Assembly (NCBI GenBank): GCA_015490005.1
Contig: WFYS01000016.1
Location: forward strand, 1-41,568
From: Desulfurellaceae bacterium
Lineage (GTDB): Bacteria > Campylobacterota_A > Desulfurellia > Desulfurellales > Hippeaceae
Direction: 5' to 3'
Length of the DNA: 41,568 nt
The translations under genes and the position numbers were made by a program. The stretch's first letter is position 1. The number at the start of each line of letters is the position of its first letter. Under the pieces are notes generated by a model, which was given only the letters and a program-made list of their open reading frames with translations, ran no database searches and was not told where the DNA came from. Below are positions 18,001-26,019 of this stretch, one piece after another.

Positions 18001-18440
18001 TTTATTTCTTGAGGCGAGTTAACATTGCCGTTTGAGCCTTCGATGACGGGCACGCCACATCTTTTGGCTAATTGTTTAGATAGTAGCTTGTCTCCAAACA
18101 ATCTAATAACTTCTGGTTTTGGTCCTATGAATATTAACCCAGCATCGTTGCATTTTTGGGCAAACTCGGCTGATTCTGATAGAAAACCGTAGCCTGGATG
18201 TATGGCATCAACGTTGTATCTTAAAGCAACGTCTATAATTTCGTCTATGTTGAGGTAAGCCTCAACAGGACCTAAACCTTTACCCACAAGATATGCCTCA
18301 TCTGCTTTGTATCTATGTAGTGAGTATTTGTCCTCTTTTGAGTAGATAGCTACCGTTCCAATGCCTAGTTCTGTTGCAGCCCTAAAAACTCTGATAGCTA
18401 TCTCGCCCCTATTGGCGCATAATATTTTTTTAATTTTCAT
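15012..18440 (-). CDS. pyc: Pyruvate carboxylase, single-chain
   Basis: Carboxylates pyruvate to oxaloacetate with biotin and ATP. The 1142 residues carry, in order, a biotin carboxylase domain (about 1-450, with the GGGGRGIR glycine loop and the EVNPRIQVEHT block), a carboxyltransferase TIM barrel (about 540-800, TTFRDSHQSLLATRLR and the metal-site lysine in IKDMAGL), an allosteric/tetramerisation region and a C-terminal biotinyl domain with the biotin lysine K1108 (EAMKIE). This is the full alpha4-type enzyme, not the split PycA/PycB form. A GGGAGGG SD precedes the ATG. Transcribed alone, divergent from livK. Confidence 0.95.
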   Translation of the reverse strand: MKIKKILCANRGEIAIRVFRAATELGIGTVAIYSKEDKYSLHRYKADEAYLVGKGLGPVEAYLNIDEIIDVALRYNVDAIHPGYGFLSESAEFAQKCNDAGLIFIGPKPEVIRLFGDKLLSKQLAKRCGVPVIEGSNGNVNSPQEIKRIAKEIGYPIMMKATAGGGGRGIRIAHNDKDVDENFDSLRREAKKAFGKDEVLVEKYLTSPKHIEVQILADKHGNIVHMYDRNCSIQRRHQKMIEIAPSPNLQLNILEKLYDAALRIGHESGITSAATVEFLVDGNNFYFLEVNPRIQVEHTITELITGIDLVQSQILIAEGKKFTDEQIGIYSQNSIRKEGYAVQCRITTEDPENNFLPDTGEIQAYRSPAGFGVRLDAGSAYAGARISPYYDSLLVKVSTWALTFDKAVKKMQRVLREFRIRGVKTNIQFLENVVEHPKFISGDFDANFVDTTKELYRIPKRRDRGTKVLKFLANNIINNPSNSSISKENLPKIPIYKEKFGSKIPKGWKDTLNKEGVSGVLKRINESKEILITDTTFRDSHQSLLATRLRTIDMINIADLYAYHLSNLFSLEMWGGATFDVAYRFLKESPWDRLSKLREKIPNILFQMLFRASNAVGYTNYPDNVVKHFIKESAKNGIDVFRVFDCFNWIEQLKPAMEEVKNQGKICEAAISYTGDILDKNKKKYTLDYYIKLAKELKGAGADIIAIKDMAGLVKPYAAKVLVKAIKEETNLPIHFHTHDTSGNGEAAVLMAIEAGVDIVDLAMSSMSGLTSQPSLNSITAALKYTDKASSIDLEKAQEAANYFEKTRKYYACCETGLNAPTAEVYEHEIPGGQYSNLVVQVESLGLIDKWEKIKKMYKKVNDLFGDIIKVTPSSKVVGDLALFLVQNDLEPEDLYTKGETLSFPDSVVSFFKGMIGQPYGGFNEKLAKIVLKGEKPIKDRPGKLLAPFDFDKADKELQELFKRNFNKKEVLSYALYPKVFIDYVHFVNEYGDASVLDTGSFFYPLNKDEEIEVEIEEGKTLFIKYLNTSEPDKKGYRKVTFELNGQTRSVTIRDKNIATKVKSNTKGDMKNPHHVCAMMPGKIVKILAKIGDKVKKDDLLVVTEAMKIETKIKSSIDGIVEKIYLKEGETIEAGDLIIKLK

Positions 18441-18473
18441 TCAACCCTCCCAATTTTATTTGAAATTTCTCAC

Positions 18474-18502
18474 CTTATATCAAATAACCATTGCATCGTC
18501 AA
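18474..18502 (-). promoter_or_regulatory. Sigma-70 promoter of pyc
   Basis: On the minus strand, TTGACG (18497-18502), a 17-base spacer and TATAAG (18474-18479). The leader to the pyc ATG would be about 27 bases and includes the SD GGGAGGG. Confidence 0.65.
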
Positions 18503-18714
18503 TATTGCCATTGTTTCAAGGATTGTATTTAATGTTTAATAATTATTAATAAGATAAAGAATTTTTTACTAAATTTTTTATTATTCATTTAAATAAGTTA
18601 AAAATGTTATAAGTTACTGTTGTAGACAGTATTTAAAGGAAATATTCTTTGTTCTAAATAATGAACTTTTTTGATGTTTTCACGATATAAAACTAAAAAA
18701 CAAAAATTATTGTC

Positions 18715-18743
18715 TTGACAAGATTTTTCTAATGCTCTATAAA
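18715..18743 (+). promoter_or_regulatory. Sigma-70 promoter of the liv operon
   Basis: TTGACA (18715-18720), exactly 17 bases, then TATAAA (18738-18743). The leader is only about 24 bases and contains AAGGAGGTGA, so no riboswitch or leader peptide fits. Expect strong constitutive expression of the binding protein. Confidence 0.8.
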
Positions 18744-18773
18744 CTTATTAACAAATTATTAAGGAGGTGAGCT

Positions 18774-19907
18774 ATGAAGCGATTGTTAAGTTCGCTAGTA
18801 GCGGTAGCGGTAGCCTTGAGCTTCTTGGCAAGCGCAAGTTTTGCTAAGGAGATTAAGGTTGGTGTTGTATGGCCTATAACAGGTCTTGTTGCAGCATTTG
18901 GTCAAAGTGCTTGGAAAGGTGCTCAGTTGGCCCATTCTATGAAACCAGCAACGAAGGATGGTTGTAAAATTAAACTCATTTTGTTGGACAACAAGGGTAT
19001 GAAACTTGAAACTGCAAATGCAGTAAGTAAACTTATTACGGACAACCATGTAAAAGCCATTATTGGAGCTATTACAAGTTCTAACACAATGGCAGGTGCT
19101 CCAATTGCAGAAAAAAACCACATCCCTATGATTACATCTTCTGCAACGAATCCACTTGTAACAAAAGGCAAGAAATACATCTCAAGAGCATGTTTTATCG
19201 ACCCATTCCAGGGTAAGGTTGCTGCAAAATATATTTGGAATAACCTACATGCAAAGAAAGCAGCTGTTATGATTGAGAGAGACCAAGATTATTCAGTTGG
19301 TTTAGCTCATGCATTCATGAATGCATATAAGAAATTGGGTGGAAAGATTGTTGCTGTAGAGTTCTTCCAGTCTACAGACCAAGATTACTCTGCTCAAATT
19401 TCTGACTTAAAATCCAAGAATCCAGATGTTATTTATATGCCATCTTATTATCAAGAATTAGCTCTGTTCTCACGCCAAGCTAGACAGTACGGCCTAAATC
19501 AGCCAATTATGGCAGGTGACGGTGCTGAAGCTGAAGCGTTGATTAAAATCGGTGGAAAGGCTGTTAATGGTTTAACGTTTACTACACACTTCGACCCTCA
19601 CGCAGCAGCTACACCTTTAACAGTTACGTTTGTTAAAGCTTTTGAGAAAAAATACAAGACTTCTCCCGATGCAATGGCAGCATTAGGCGCTGACGCATAC
19701 TTTATTTTAGTAAACGCTATAAACGAAGCTGGTGGCTGCAAAGCAACACCAAAGAAGATAAATTACTATGTAAGGCATACAAAAGATTTCAAAGGTGTAA
19801 CAGGCGTTATTACAATTAATCCAAAAACTGGAAACGCTATTAAGAGTGCCGTTATTAGGAAAGTTAAAGACGGTAAGTTCGTATACGTAACAACGGTTAA
19901 TCCTTAA
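18774..19907 (+). CDS. livK: Branched-chain amino acid ABC transporter, substrate-binding protein
   Basis: Periplasmic binding protein of the high-affinity Liv/HAAT system. Its 377 residues begin with a signal peptide that probably ends at A24 (SASFA before KEIKVG). The mature part has the Leu/Ile/Val-binding fold (VGVVWPITG at the start, IGAITSSNTMAGAP, then the second lobe YMPSYYQELALFSRQ). It has a strong promoter and a near-perfect SD. A hairpin separates it from livH, a common way to give more binding protein than permease. The actual ligand (leucine, other amino acid, amide) cannot be told from sequence. Confidence 0.93.
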   Translation: MKRLLSSLVAVAVALSFLASASFAKEIKVGVVWPITGLVAAFGQSAWKGAQLAHSMKPATKDGCKIKLILLDNKGMKLETANAVSKLITDNHVKAIIGAITSSNTMAGAPIAEKNHIPMITSSATNPLVTKGKKYISRACFIDPFQGKVAAKYIWNNLHAKKAAVMIERDQDYSVGLAHAFMNAYKKLGGKIVAVEFFQSTDQDYSAQISDLKSKNPDVIYMPSYYQELALFSRQARQYGLNQPIMAGDGAEAEALIKIGGKAVNGLTFTTHFDPHAAATPLTVTFVKAFEKKYKTSPDAMAALGADAYFILVNAINEAGGCKATPKKINYYVRHTKDFKGVTGVITINPKTGNAIKSAVIRKVKDGKFVYVTTVNP

Positions 19908-19917
19908 AAAAACAACA

Positions 19918-19938
19918 AAGGGGGCTTAAAGCCCCCTT
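19918..19938 (+). terminator. Hairpin between livK and livH
   Basis: AAGGGGGC (19918-19925), loop TTAAA, GCCCCCTT (19931-19938). An A-rich stretch rather than a T run follows, so it may be a partial terminator or an mRNA 3'-stabilising stem that keeps livK transcripts abundant. Confidence 0.65.
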
Positions 19939-19964
19939 AAAAAAATTTATTCTGGTGGGGTAAA

Positions 19965-20861
19965 ATGGATCTAACGATTATTTTACAACAGTTGGTTAAT
20001 GGTGTATCTCTTGGCAGTTTGTACGGTCTTGTAGCTATTGGATACACAATGGTTTATGGTGTCATTAGGCTCATTAACTTTGCTCATGGTGACATTATGA
20101 TGGTAGGAATGTATTTCGCTTTTACTGGTATTGCGATGATGTTTTTACCCTGGTGGGCTGCATTCCTGCTATCTATGCTTGCAAGTGCTTTAGTAGGCGT
20201 AATTGTTGATAGAGTTGCTTACAAACCTTTGAGAAATGCCAGTAGAATATCTGCGCTTATTACGGCAATAGGCGTATCTTTCTTCTTAGAGAACTCATTT
20301 TTGGTTATTTATGGCGGAGTGCCTAAAGCTTTTCCTATTCCATCCGTGTTTAACGGCGCAATAAACATACACAGTGTTATCTTTCCAAACATAGCTATTA
20401 TTACGCCGATAGTTGCTATAGTGTTTCTCTTGATACTTCTGTTTATTCTGCATAAGACCAAATATGGAATGGCAATGAGGGCTTTGTCTTTTGATATTGA
20501 TACCGTTAGAATCATGGGTATTAACGTTGATTTGGTAATATCTTTAGTTTTTGCCTTAGGTTCTTTTTTAGCTGCCCTTGGTGGAATTTTCTGGGCTATG
20601 AGATATCCAGCTATCAACCCTCTAATCGGTATTATGCCGGGACTTAAAGCATTCGCCGCAGCCGTTTTGGGCGGTATAGGTTCTGTTACTGGTGCAGCTT
20701 TGGGAGGATTTATAATAGGTGTTACAGAAATCTTGGTTGTAGCTTTATTTCCTGCTCTTGCAGGATACAAAGATGCTTTTGCCTTCCTGTTTTTAATCTT
20801 TGTTCTCTTGTTTAAACCAACTGGCATTTTAGGCGAAGACTTAGAGAGGGGGCGTTTCTAA
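19965..20861 (+). CDS. livH: Branched-chain amino acid ABC transporter, permease LivH
   Basis: Inner-membrane permease of 298 residues with about eight hydrophobic segments. The typical start (QQLVNGVSLGSLYGLVAIGY), the NFAHGDIMM block and the late GGIGSVTGAALGG loop (ABC-contact region) identify LivH. An SD (GGTGGGG) precedes ATG 19965. livM follows after three bases. Confidence 0.94.
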   Translation: MDLTIILQQLVNGVSLGSLYGLVAIGYTMVYGVIRLINFAHGDIMMVGMYFAFTGIAMMFLPWWAAFLLSMLASALVGVIVDRVAYKPLRNASRISALITAIGVSFFLENSFLVIYGGVPKAFPIPSVFNGAINIHSVIFPNIAIITPIVAIVFLLILLFILHKTKYGMAMRALSFDIDTVRIMGINVDLVISLVFALGSFLAALGGIFWAMRYPAINPLIGIMPGLKAFAAAVLGGIGSVTGAALGGFIIGVTEILVVALFPALAGYKDAFAFLFLIFVLLFKPTGILGEDLERGRF

Positions 20862-20864
20862 GCC

Positions 20865-21902
20865 ATGAAGATAGATAGAAACAATATTTTAACGATACTG
20901 GCTATATTGGTTTTTTTCCTGTTTGTGTGGTGGGGGAGTAACCATTTAACGGCTTATGCAGTAAGGGTGTGGGAAGATACATTAATATTTTTAATGCTCT
21001 CTGCAGGATACAACCTGATAAACGGTGTTACTGGACAATTTTCTTTGGAGCCAAATGGATTTGTGGCTATAGGGGCTTATGTTACGGCAATACTAATCTT
21101 AACACCCGCACAGAAAGAATCCATGTTTATTATTGAGCCAATGGTTCCTTGGCTTGCTAACCTTCACATGTCATTTTTGCCAGCATTAATAATTGGTGGT
21201 ATTGTAACTGCTTTTGTAGGATTTTTGCTTGGCTTTCCTGTATTTAGGGTTAGAGGAGATTATCTTGCCATCGTTACATTGGGTTTTGGTCTCACAATTA
21301 GGGTTGTTTCAAATAATACGATAACAATAACAAATGGTTCATTAGGCCTAAAGGGCTTGCCAACCTATACTAATATCTGGTGGTGTGCTGTCTGGGCTGT
21401 GATTGCTATGATTGTCATAATGAGAATTGTAGATTCTGCGTTTGGGCGTGCAATGAAAGCAGTTAGAGATGATGAGGATGCAGCCATTGCTATGGGTATC
21501 AATACTCTATGGATAAAACAGATAGCGTTCGTAACCGCGGCCTTTTTTGAAGGTGTTGGCGGTGGATTGTTGGCAAGCTTAATTACAATAATTTCACCAA
21601 CAGTTTTCACATTTTTCCTTACTTTTGAACTCTTAATTATTATCGTTGTTGGTGGATTAGGTAGTATGACAGGGACAGCGTTAGCTACGGTAGTCGTTGT
21701 CTGGGGCAGTGAACTTTTGAGGGTTGTTGAGCAGCCAATGAACATATTTGGATTACATATACCTGGAATTCCTGGTATGAGAATGGTTGTGTTTTCTATT
21801 CTGTTAATTATTATGATGATATTTGCAAGAGAAGGAATAATGGGTCAAAAGGAATTTTCCTGGGATTGGATATTTAATAAAATCAAAGGAAAGAGAGCTT
21901 AA
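20865..21902 (+). CDS. livM: Branched-chain amino acid ABC transporter, permease LivM
   Basis: Second inner-membrane permease subunit, 345 residues and strongly hydrophobic. Recognisable blocks are LINGVTGQFSLEPNGFVAIGAY, shortened here to its core (TGQFSL), then FRVRGDYLAIVTLGFG, RAMKAVRDDEDAAIAMGI and GGLGSMTGTALA. It pairs with LivH in the transport complex. The N-terminal segment before TGQFSL has two membrane helices as usual. Confidence 0.94.
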   Translation: MKIDRNNILTILAILVFFLFVWWGSNHLTAYAVRVWEDTLIFLMLSAGYNLINGVTGQFSLEPNGFVAIGAYVTAILILTPAQKESMFIIEPMVPWLANLHMSFLPALIIGGIVTAFVGFLLGFPVFRVRGDYLAIVTLGFGLTIRVVSNNTITITNGSLGLKGLPTYTNIWWCAVWAVIAMIVIMRIVDSAFGRAMKAVRDDEDAAIAMGINTLWIKQIAFVTAAFFEGVGGGLLASLITIISPTVFTFFLTFELLIIIVVGGLGSMTGTALATVVVVWGSELLRVVEQPMNIFGLHIPGIPGMRMVVFSILLIIMMIFAREGIMGQKEFSWDWIFNKIKGKRA

Positions 21903-21908
21903 GTTGCC

Positions 21909-22682
21909 ATGAGTGAAGTAATTCTAAAATGTGATAAGTTGACCATGAGATTTGGTGGTTTAACCGCCGTTAGGGATTTTTCTATAGAAATTAAGGAGCA
22001 CATGATTTTTGGCCTTATCGGGCCAAATGGGGCAGGTAAGACAACGGCTTTTAATATGATTACGGGAAACTTGACCCCTACAGAGGGAAAAATCCATTTC
22101 TACGGCCAAGATATTACTGGTTTAAAGCCTTATAAGATAGTATCTTTGGGTATGGCCAGAACTTTCCAAAATATTAGGCTCTTTTCAAATTTATCCGTTT
22201 TGGGTAATGTTTTAACCGGTTTTCACCATAAATTGAAGTACAATCTTATAGATGCAATTTTAAGAACACCTAGATTTTATAAGTATGAGAATGAGATGAA
22301 AGAAGCTGGTATGGCTTTACTCGAGAGTGTTAGGCTTGCTGATAAGGCTGACTTTAAGGCGAGTGAGCTTCCGTATGGTGAGAGAAGAAAAGTAGAAATT
22401 GCACGTGCTTTGGCAACAGGGCCAAAATTATTACTTTTAGATGAGCCGGCAGCTGGAATGAACCCGCAAGAAACTCTAGATTTGATGTATTTTATACGTG
22501 AAATTAAAGATAAGTTTAATTTGACTGTATTTTTGATTGAGCACGATATGAAATTTGTTATGAATTTGTGTGAAACGATTGCTGTTTTAGACCATGGTGT
22601 CAAAATAGCCGAGGGTAAGCCAGAAGAGATAAGAACAAATCCTGATGTAATAAAGGCATATCTGGGAGATATAAATGCTTAA
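21909..22682 (+). CDS. livG: Branched-chain amino acid ABC transporter, ATPase LivG
   Basis: ATP-binding subunit on the cytosolic face, 257 residues. It has Walker A GPNGAGKTT, the LivG-type signature region LPYGERRKVEIARAL, Walker B LLLLDEPAAGMNP and the switch histidine in IEHD. The long insertion between Walker A and signature is normal for LivG. It overlaps livF by eight bases. Confidence 0.95.
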   Translation: MSEVILKCDKLTMRFGGLTAVRDFSIEIKEHMIFGLIGPNGAGKTTAFNMITGNLTPTEGKIHFYGQDITGLKPYKIVSLGMARTFQNIRLFSNLSVLGNVLTGFHHKLKYNLIDAILRTPRFYKYENEMKEAGMALLESVRLADKADFKASELPYGERRKVEIARALATGPKLLLLDEPAAGMNPQETLDLMYFIREIKDKFNLTVFLIEHDMKFVMNLCETIAVLDHGVKIAEGKPEEIRTNPDVIKAYLGDINA

Positions 22683-23376
22683 GGTAAAAGATTTAAATGT
22701 ATATTATGGAGTTATACACGCCGTTAAAGGAATTAGCTTTGATGTTCCGAATGGCAAGATTGTCACTTTGATAGGAGCGAATGGGGCGGGTAAATCATCT
22801 ACACTGAAAGCTATTGCTGGCTTAGTTAAACCTAAAGGAAGTATACTGTTTAGTGATAAAGAGATAATCAGACACCCGGCTCATGAAATTTCCAAACTAG
22901 GTGTAGCACTTGTGCCGGAGGGTAGAAGGGTATTTATTAACCTTACCATTCTCGAAAATTTAAGAATGGGCGGATTTAACAAAAAGATTAGCGAATTAGA
23001 GCCTTTGTATGAAAAAATGTTTGAACTTTTCCCTATTTTGAAAGAGAGAGCTCACCAAAAAGCAGGGACTTTATCTGGTGGTGAACAACAGATGTTGGCA
23101 ATTGCAAGGGCGTTAATGAGCGAACCAGACCTACTGATGCTTGATGAGCCGAGCTTGGGCTTGGCACCTTTGATTGTGTCTGAGGTTTTTGATATTCTAA
23201 GAGAACTAAACAAGCAAGGGAGAACTATATTATTGGTTGAGCAAAACGCTGCTCAAGCATTAAAGTTGGCTGATTACGGATATGTTCTAGAAAACGGTGC
23301 AATAACACTTGAGGGTGAGGCGAAAGGGTTACTTGAAAACGACGAAGTGAGAAAGAGATATCTGGGGGAGGATTGA
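22675..23376 (+). CDS. livF: Branched-chain amino acid ABC transporter, ATPase LivF
   Basis: Second ATPase subunit, 233 residues. It has Walker A GANGAGKSS, signature LSGGEQQMLAIARAL, Walker B LLMLDEPSLGLAP and a terminal switch region VEQN. The start overlaps livG, giving coupled synthesis. No terminator is visible before the next gene, whose own promoter starts seven bases after the livF stop. Confidence 0.95.
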   Translation: MLKVKDLNVYYGVIHAVKGISFDVPNGKIVTLIGANGAGKSSTLKAIAGLVKPKGSILFSDKEIIRHPAHEISKLGVALVPEGRRVFINLTILENLRMGGFNKKISELEPLYEKMFELFPILKERAHQKAGTLSGGEQQMLAIARALMSEPDLLMLDEPSLGLAPLIVSEVFDILRELNKQGRTILLVEQNAAQALKLADYGYVLENGAITLEGEAKGLLENDEVRKRYLGED

Positions 23377-23382
23377 TTTTTA

Positions 23383-23411
23383 TTGACTTTTAATCTTCCT
23401 TGTTCTATATT
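23383..23411 (+). promoter_or_regulatory. Promoter of the XRE-cupin regulator gene
   Basis: TTGACT (23383-23388), 17 bases, TATATT (23406-23411). Only eight bases separate the -10 from ATG 23420 and no SD is present, so the predicted transcript starts at or just before the start codon. Confidence 0.65.
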
Positions 23412-23419
23412 CTGAAACT

Positions 23420-23968
23420 ATGAAAGTTGGAAGTAAAATTAGAGAAGTGAGACTGCGCAAGAATATGACATTGAGGGATTTAAGCAAAAAATCTGGGTGC
23501 TCCCTTGGATTTTTATCTCAAGTTGAGCGCGATCTTGTATCCCCTACAATTTCCAGTTTGAGGCGCATCGCAGATGCTCTGGATATAAATATTATATCTT
23601 TGTTTGAAGAAAGGGAGCCCCCTGTAGATTCTATTGTTGTTAGAAGGGCTAATCGGGGAAAGTTTGAGAACAAGAGGTCAAAAGTAAAATATGAACTGCT
23701 AAGACCTCAATTCTCAGATACATCAATTGAGGCTTTGTATATGTATCTTGAGCCTGGAGCATCTAGTGGCTCGACTCCTCATTCACACACAGGGGAAGAG
23801 CTTGTTATTGTTCTTAAAGGCAAATTAGAGATAGAGGTTGGGGGGAAAACCTACTTTCTAGATGAAGGGGACTCTGCTGTTTATAATTCAAATTTACCTC
23901 ACAAATGGCGAAACCCACATAACGGTCAAACTGAGGTTATCTGGGTCAACCATCCGCCGACGTTTTAG
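23420..23968 (+). CDS. XRE-family regulator with C-terminal cupin domain
   Basis: A 182-residue transcription factor. The N-terminal Cro/CI helix-turn-helix occupies about 1-62 (MTLRDLSKKSGCSLGFLSQ), and a cupin_2 barrel about 105-180 keeps likely metal ligands H121, H123, E127 and H161. This architecture (SutR/PuuR type) usually senses a small molecule and controls nearby amino-acid, polyamine or sulfur genes. It sits between the liv transporter and arginine genes, so either could be its target. Probably leaderless. The ligand is unknown. Confidence 0.88.
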   Translation: MKVGSKIREVRLRKNMTLRDLSKKSGCSLGFLSQVERDLVSPTISSLRRIADALDINIISLFEEREPPVDSIVVRRANRGKFENKRSKVKYELLRPQFSDTSIEALYMYLEPGASSGSTPHSHTGEELVIVLKGKLEIEVGGKTYFLDEGDSAVYNSNLPHKWRNPHNGQTEVIWVNHPPTF

Positions 23969-24031
23969 TTTTTCTTGACTTTGTATAGAACTTATAGAAA
24001 ATGTAGTCAACTGATATTTAAGGTGGAGCAA

Positions 24032-24346
24032 GTGGTTGAGTTAAAATCTAAGGAGGGTTTTTTTAGTTTTGTTTCGTCGGATAGACCGGTTTTGGTTGTG
24101 TTTTCTACCCATGATTGTGCAACTTGTAAACCTGTGAAAGAGAAGATAATGAATAAATTTGATGGTTTTGTAAACACAGCAAACATTTACCTTGATGATG
24201 TGAAAGACCTTGCTGGCGAACTTTCTGTGTTTAATGTTCCTGTTGTTGCCATATTTTTTGAGGGCAAAGAAGTTTACAGATTTGTTAGGATATTTTCCTT
24301 AGACGAAATAGAAGAAAAGCTGAATAGAATTTTGGAATTTCTTTGA
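24032..24346 (+). CDS. Thioredoxin-like protein (CxxC)
   Basis: A 104-residue thioredoxin-fold protein with no signal peptide. The active-site pair is C29-A-T-C32 (HDCATC) and the cis-proline is P70 (NVPVVAIFFEGKE). I chose GTG 24032 because AAGGTGG (24020-24026) is five bases upstream; the frame stays open back to TTG 23975, but that would add an unlike N-terminus lying in a promoter-like region. The next gene overlaps its stop by one base (TGATG). Likely a redox partner for the following DUF364 protein or for general thiol reduction; its specific role is not known. Confidence 0.78.
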   Translation: MVELKSKEGFFSFVSSDRPVLVVFSTHDCATCKPVKEKIMNKFDGFVNTANIYLDDVKDLAGELSVFNVPVVAIFFEGKEVYRFVRIFSLDEIEEKLNRILEFL

Positions 24347-25077
24347 TGTATATAAACGAATCTATTTATGAACTTTCCATAGAAAGAGCCAAGTGTTTGT
24401 CGATAAAGGATATTAGAATAGGTTTTGGTTACACTCTTGTTGAGCTTGAAAGTGGCCTTTGTGGTTTGGCTTATAGTTTTACAAAGGAGCTTAACATTCA
24501 AACATGCACGGTTTTAGATGAGGCTGGTTCTTTGGTTGGCAAAAAGGCTTCGTTTCTCATAGAAAAGATTTTTTCTTACAATTTGCTTGATTCTGCTTTA
24601 GCCTTGGCATGCGCAAACGCAATTTTGAACAGTAGTGTTGATGATAAAAATATAGACGTTGTGAGTTTGATAAAGCCTAAAGATAGTGTTGTTATGATTG
24701 GCTATTTTTCTCCATTGATTGAGCCAATAAAGAAAAAAACAGAAAACTTTAAGATATGCGAGCGTAACTTTAGAGGTGAAACGTTACCTGACTATGCTGC
24801 CTACTTTGAGCTTAAAAAAGCCGATGTTGCTTTAATTACAGCAACGTCTGTTATTAACAAAACAATTGATAGCTTGCTTGAATTTGCTAGGAATGCGAGG
24901 GTTGTAGCCATACTTGGACCTTCAACGCCGATGGATCTAAGGGTATTTGAAGGCAAAGCCACTCATTTATGCGGTAGCGTTGTAACAGATATTGAACTTG
25001 CAAAAAAAATAATAAGCGAAGCCGGGGGTACTAAAAAACTAAAGCCTGCTATAAAAAAGATGTGCGTTGTGGTTTAA
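24346..25077 (+). CDS. DUF4213/DUF364 putative heavy-metal-chelation protein
   Basis: A 243-residue cytosolic protein. The C-terminal two thirds match the DUF364 pattern as I know it: VVMIGYFSPLI (about 116-125), the LPDYAAYFELKKADVALIT stretch (about 147-165), SVINKTIDSLL and ILGPSTPM (189-196). The N-terminal part resembles DUF4213. Members are linked to metal or cofactor handling without a proven reaction. I chose ATG 24346, overlapping the thioredoxin-like stop; an upstream TTG adds one residue. A C-terminal cysteine (C240) is present. Followed by argF after 12 bases. Confidence 0.75.
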   Translation: MYINESIYELSIERAKCLSIKDIRIGFGYTLVELESGLCGLAYSFTKELNIQTCTVLDEAGSLVGKKASFLIEKIFSYNLLDSALALACANAILNSSVDDKNIDVVSLIKPKDSVVMIGYFSPLIEPIKKKTENFKICERNFRGETLPDYAAYFELKKADVALITATSVINKTIDSLLEFARNARVVAILGPSTPMDLRVFEGKATHLCGSVVTDIELAKKIISEAGGTKKLKPAIKKMCVVV

Positions 25078-25089
25078 AAAGGGGGATTT

Positions 25090-26019
25090 ATGACTAGTCA
25101 TTGTTTGTCATTGGAGGATTTGTCAAAGGACGATATGTTATACTTGATTAATTTATCTCAAGAGATAAAGCAAAAGCTTGAAAAAGGGGAGGAATATAAA
25201 CCTTTAAAAGGTGCTATTTTGGGCATGATATTTGAAAAGTCATCTACAAGGACAAGGCTTTCGTTTGAAGTAGGCATGAAGCGTTTGGGCGGTGATGCTG
25301 TATTTTTATCCACTCGTGATATACAACTTGGAAGGGGCGAAACTATTGAAGATACGGCGCGAGTTATATCACGCTATGTGGATGTTGTAATGATAAGAAC
25401 TTTTGAGCATTCAAGAATAGAATTGTTTGCTAAATATTCGTCTGTTCCTGTAATAAACGCATTGACAGACCTTTTACATCCATGTCAGGTTTTGGCCGAT
25501 TTGTTTACGATAAGAGAAAAATTGGGCAGTGTTGAGGATGTAAAGGTGGCATATGTTGGAGACGGAAACAACATGGCAAATTCTTGGCTTATAGCAGCGG
25601 GTGTTATGGGATTTGATTTAAGCATTGCAACGTCAAAGGATTGTGCTATTAATGGATTTATTTTAAATAGAGCTAAGGATTTGGCAAAAAATAGTGGTGC
25701 AAATATTATTGTTATAGAAGATCCTGTTGAGGCCGTCAAAGGTGCAGATGTTATATACACGGACGTTTGGGCGTCTATGGGTCAAGAGGAGCAGAGAGAG
25801 AAAAAGCATGTTCTGTTAAAGCCGTATCAAGTAAATAAAGAGTTGATAAAACATGCGAAAGACAATTTTATCTTTATGCACTGTTTACCGGCTCACAGAG
25901 GGGAAGAGGTGACCGCTGACGTGATTGACTCAGAGCACTCAGTTGTATGGGATGAGGCTGAAAACAGGATGTACGCACAGCTTGCTGTAATTATGAAATT
26001 AATAGGGAGGGATAGATAA
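25090..26019 (+). CDS. argF: Ornithine carbamoyltransferase
   Basis: Makes citrulline from ornithine and carbamoyl phosphate. At 309 residues it shows the carbamoyl-phosphate loop S52-T-R-T-R56, the FEHSRIELFA and HPCQVLADL blocks and the ornithine-side loop H264-C-L-P. The SD AAGGGGG precedes ATG 25090. The stop overlaps the argG start (TAATG). Anabolic OTCase by context. Confidence 0.96.
   Translation: MTSHCLSLEDLSKDDMLYLINLSQEIKQKLEKGEEYKPLKGAILGMIFEKSSTRTRLSFEVGMKRLGGDAVFLSTRDIQLGRGETIEDTARVISRYVDVVMIRTFEHSRIELFAKYSSVPVINALTDLLHPCQVLADLFTIREKLGSVEDVKVAYVGDGNNMANSWLIAAGVMGFDLSIATSKDCAINGFILNRAKDLAKNSGANIIVIEDPVEAVKGADVIYTDVWASMGQEEQREKKHVLLKPYQVNKELIKHAKDNFIFMHCLPAHRGEEVTADVIDSEHSVVWDEAENRMYAQLAVIMKLIGRDR

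Larger units (their letters stand above)
18441..18773. other. Divergent intergenic region pyc/livK
   Basis: A 333-base, very AT-rich stretch with no coding frame I can support. It holds a promoter toward pyc at its left end and a strong promoter toward livK at its right end (listed separately). The middle (about 18520-18700) is mostly A/T runs, and I see no clear operator or riboswitch in it. Confidence 0.7.

Noticed and set aside
18744-18773. Leader peptide or amino-acid attenuator before livK
   Set aside because: The leader is about 24 bases and contains only the SD.
20309-20827. 172-codon minus-strand frame opposite livH
   Set aside because: A shadow of a hydrophobic permease gene; its composition is the complement of that gene's codons.
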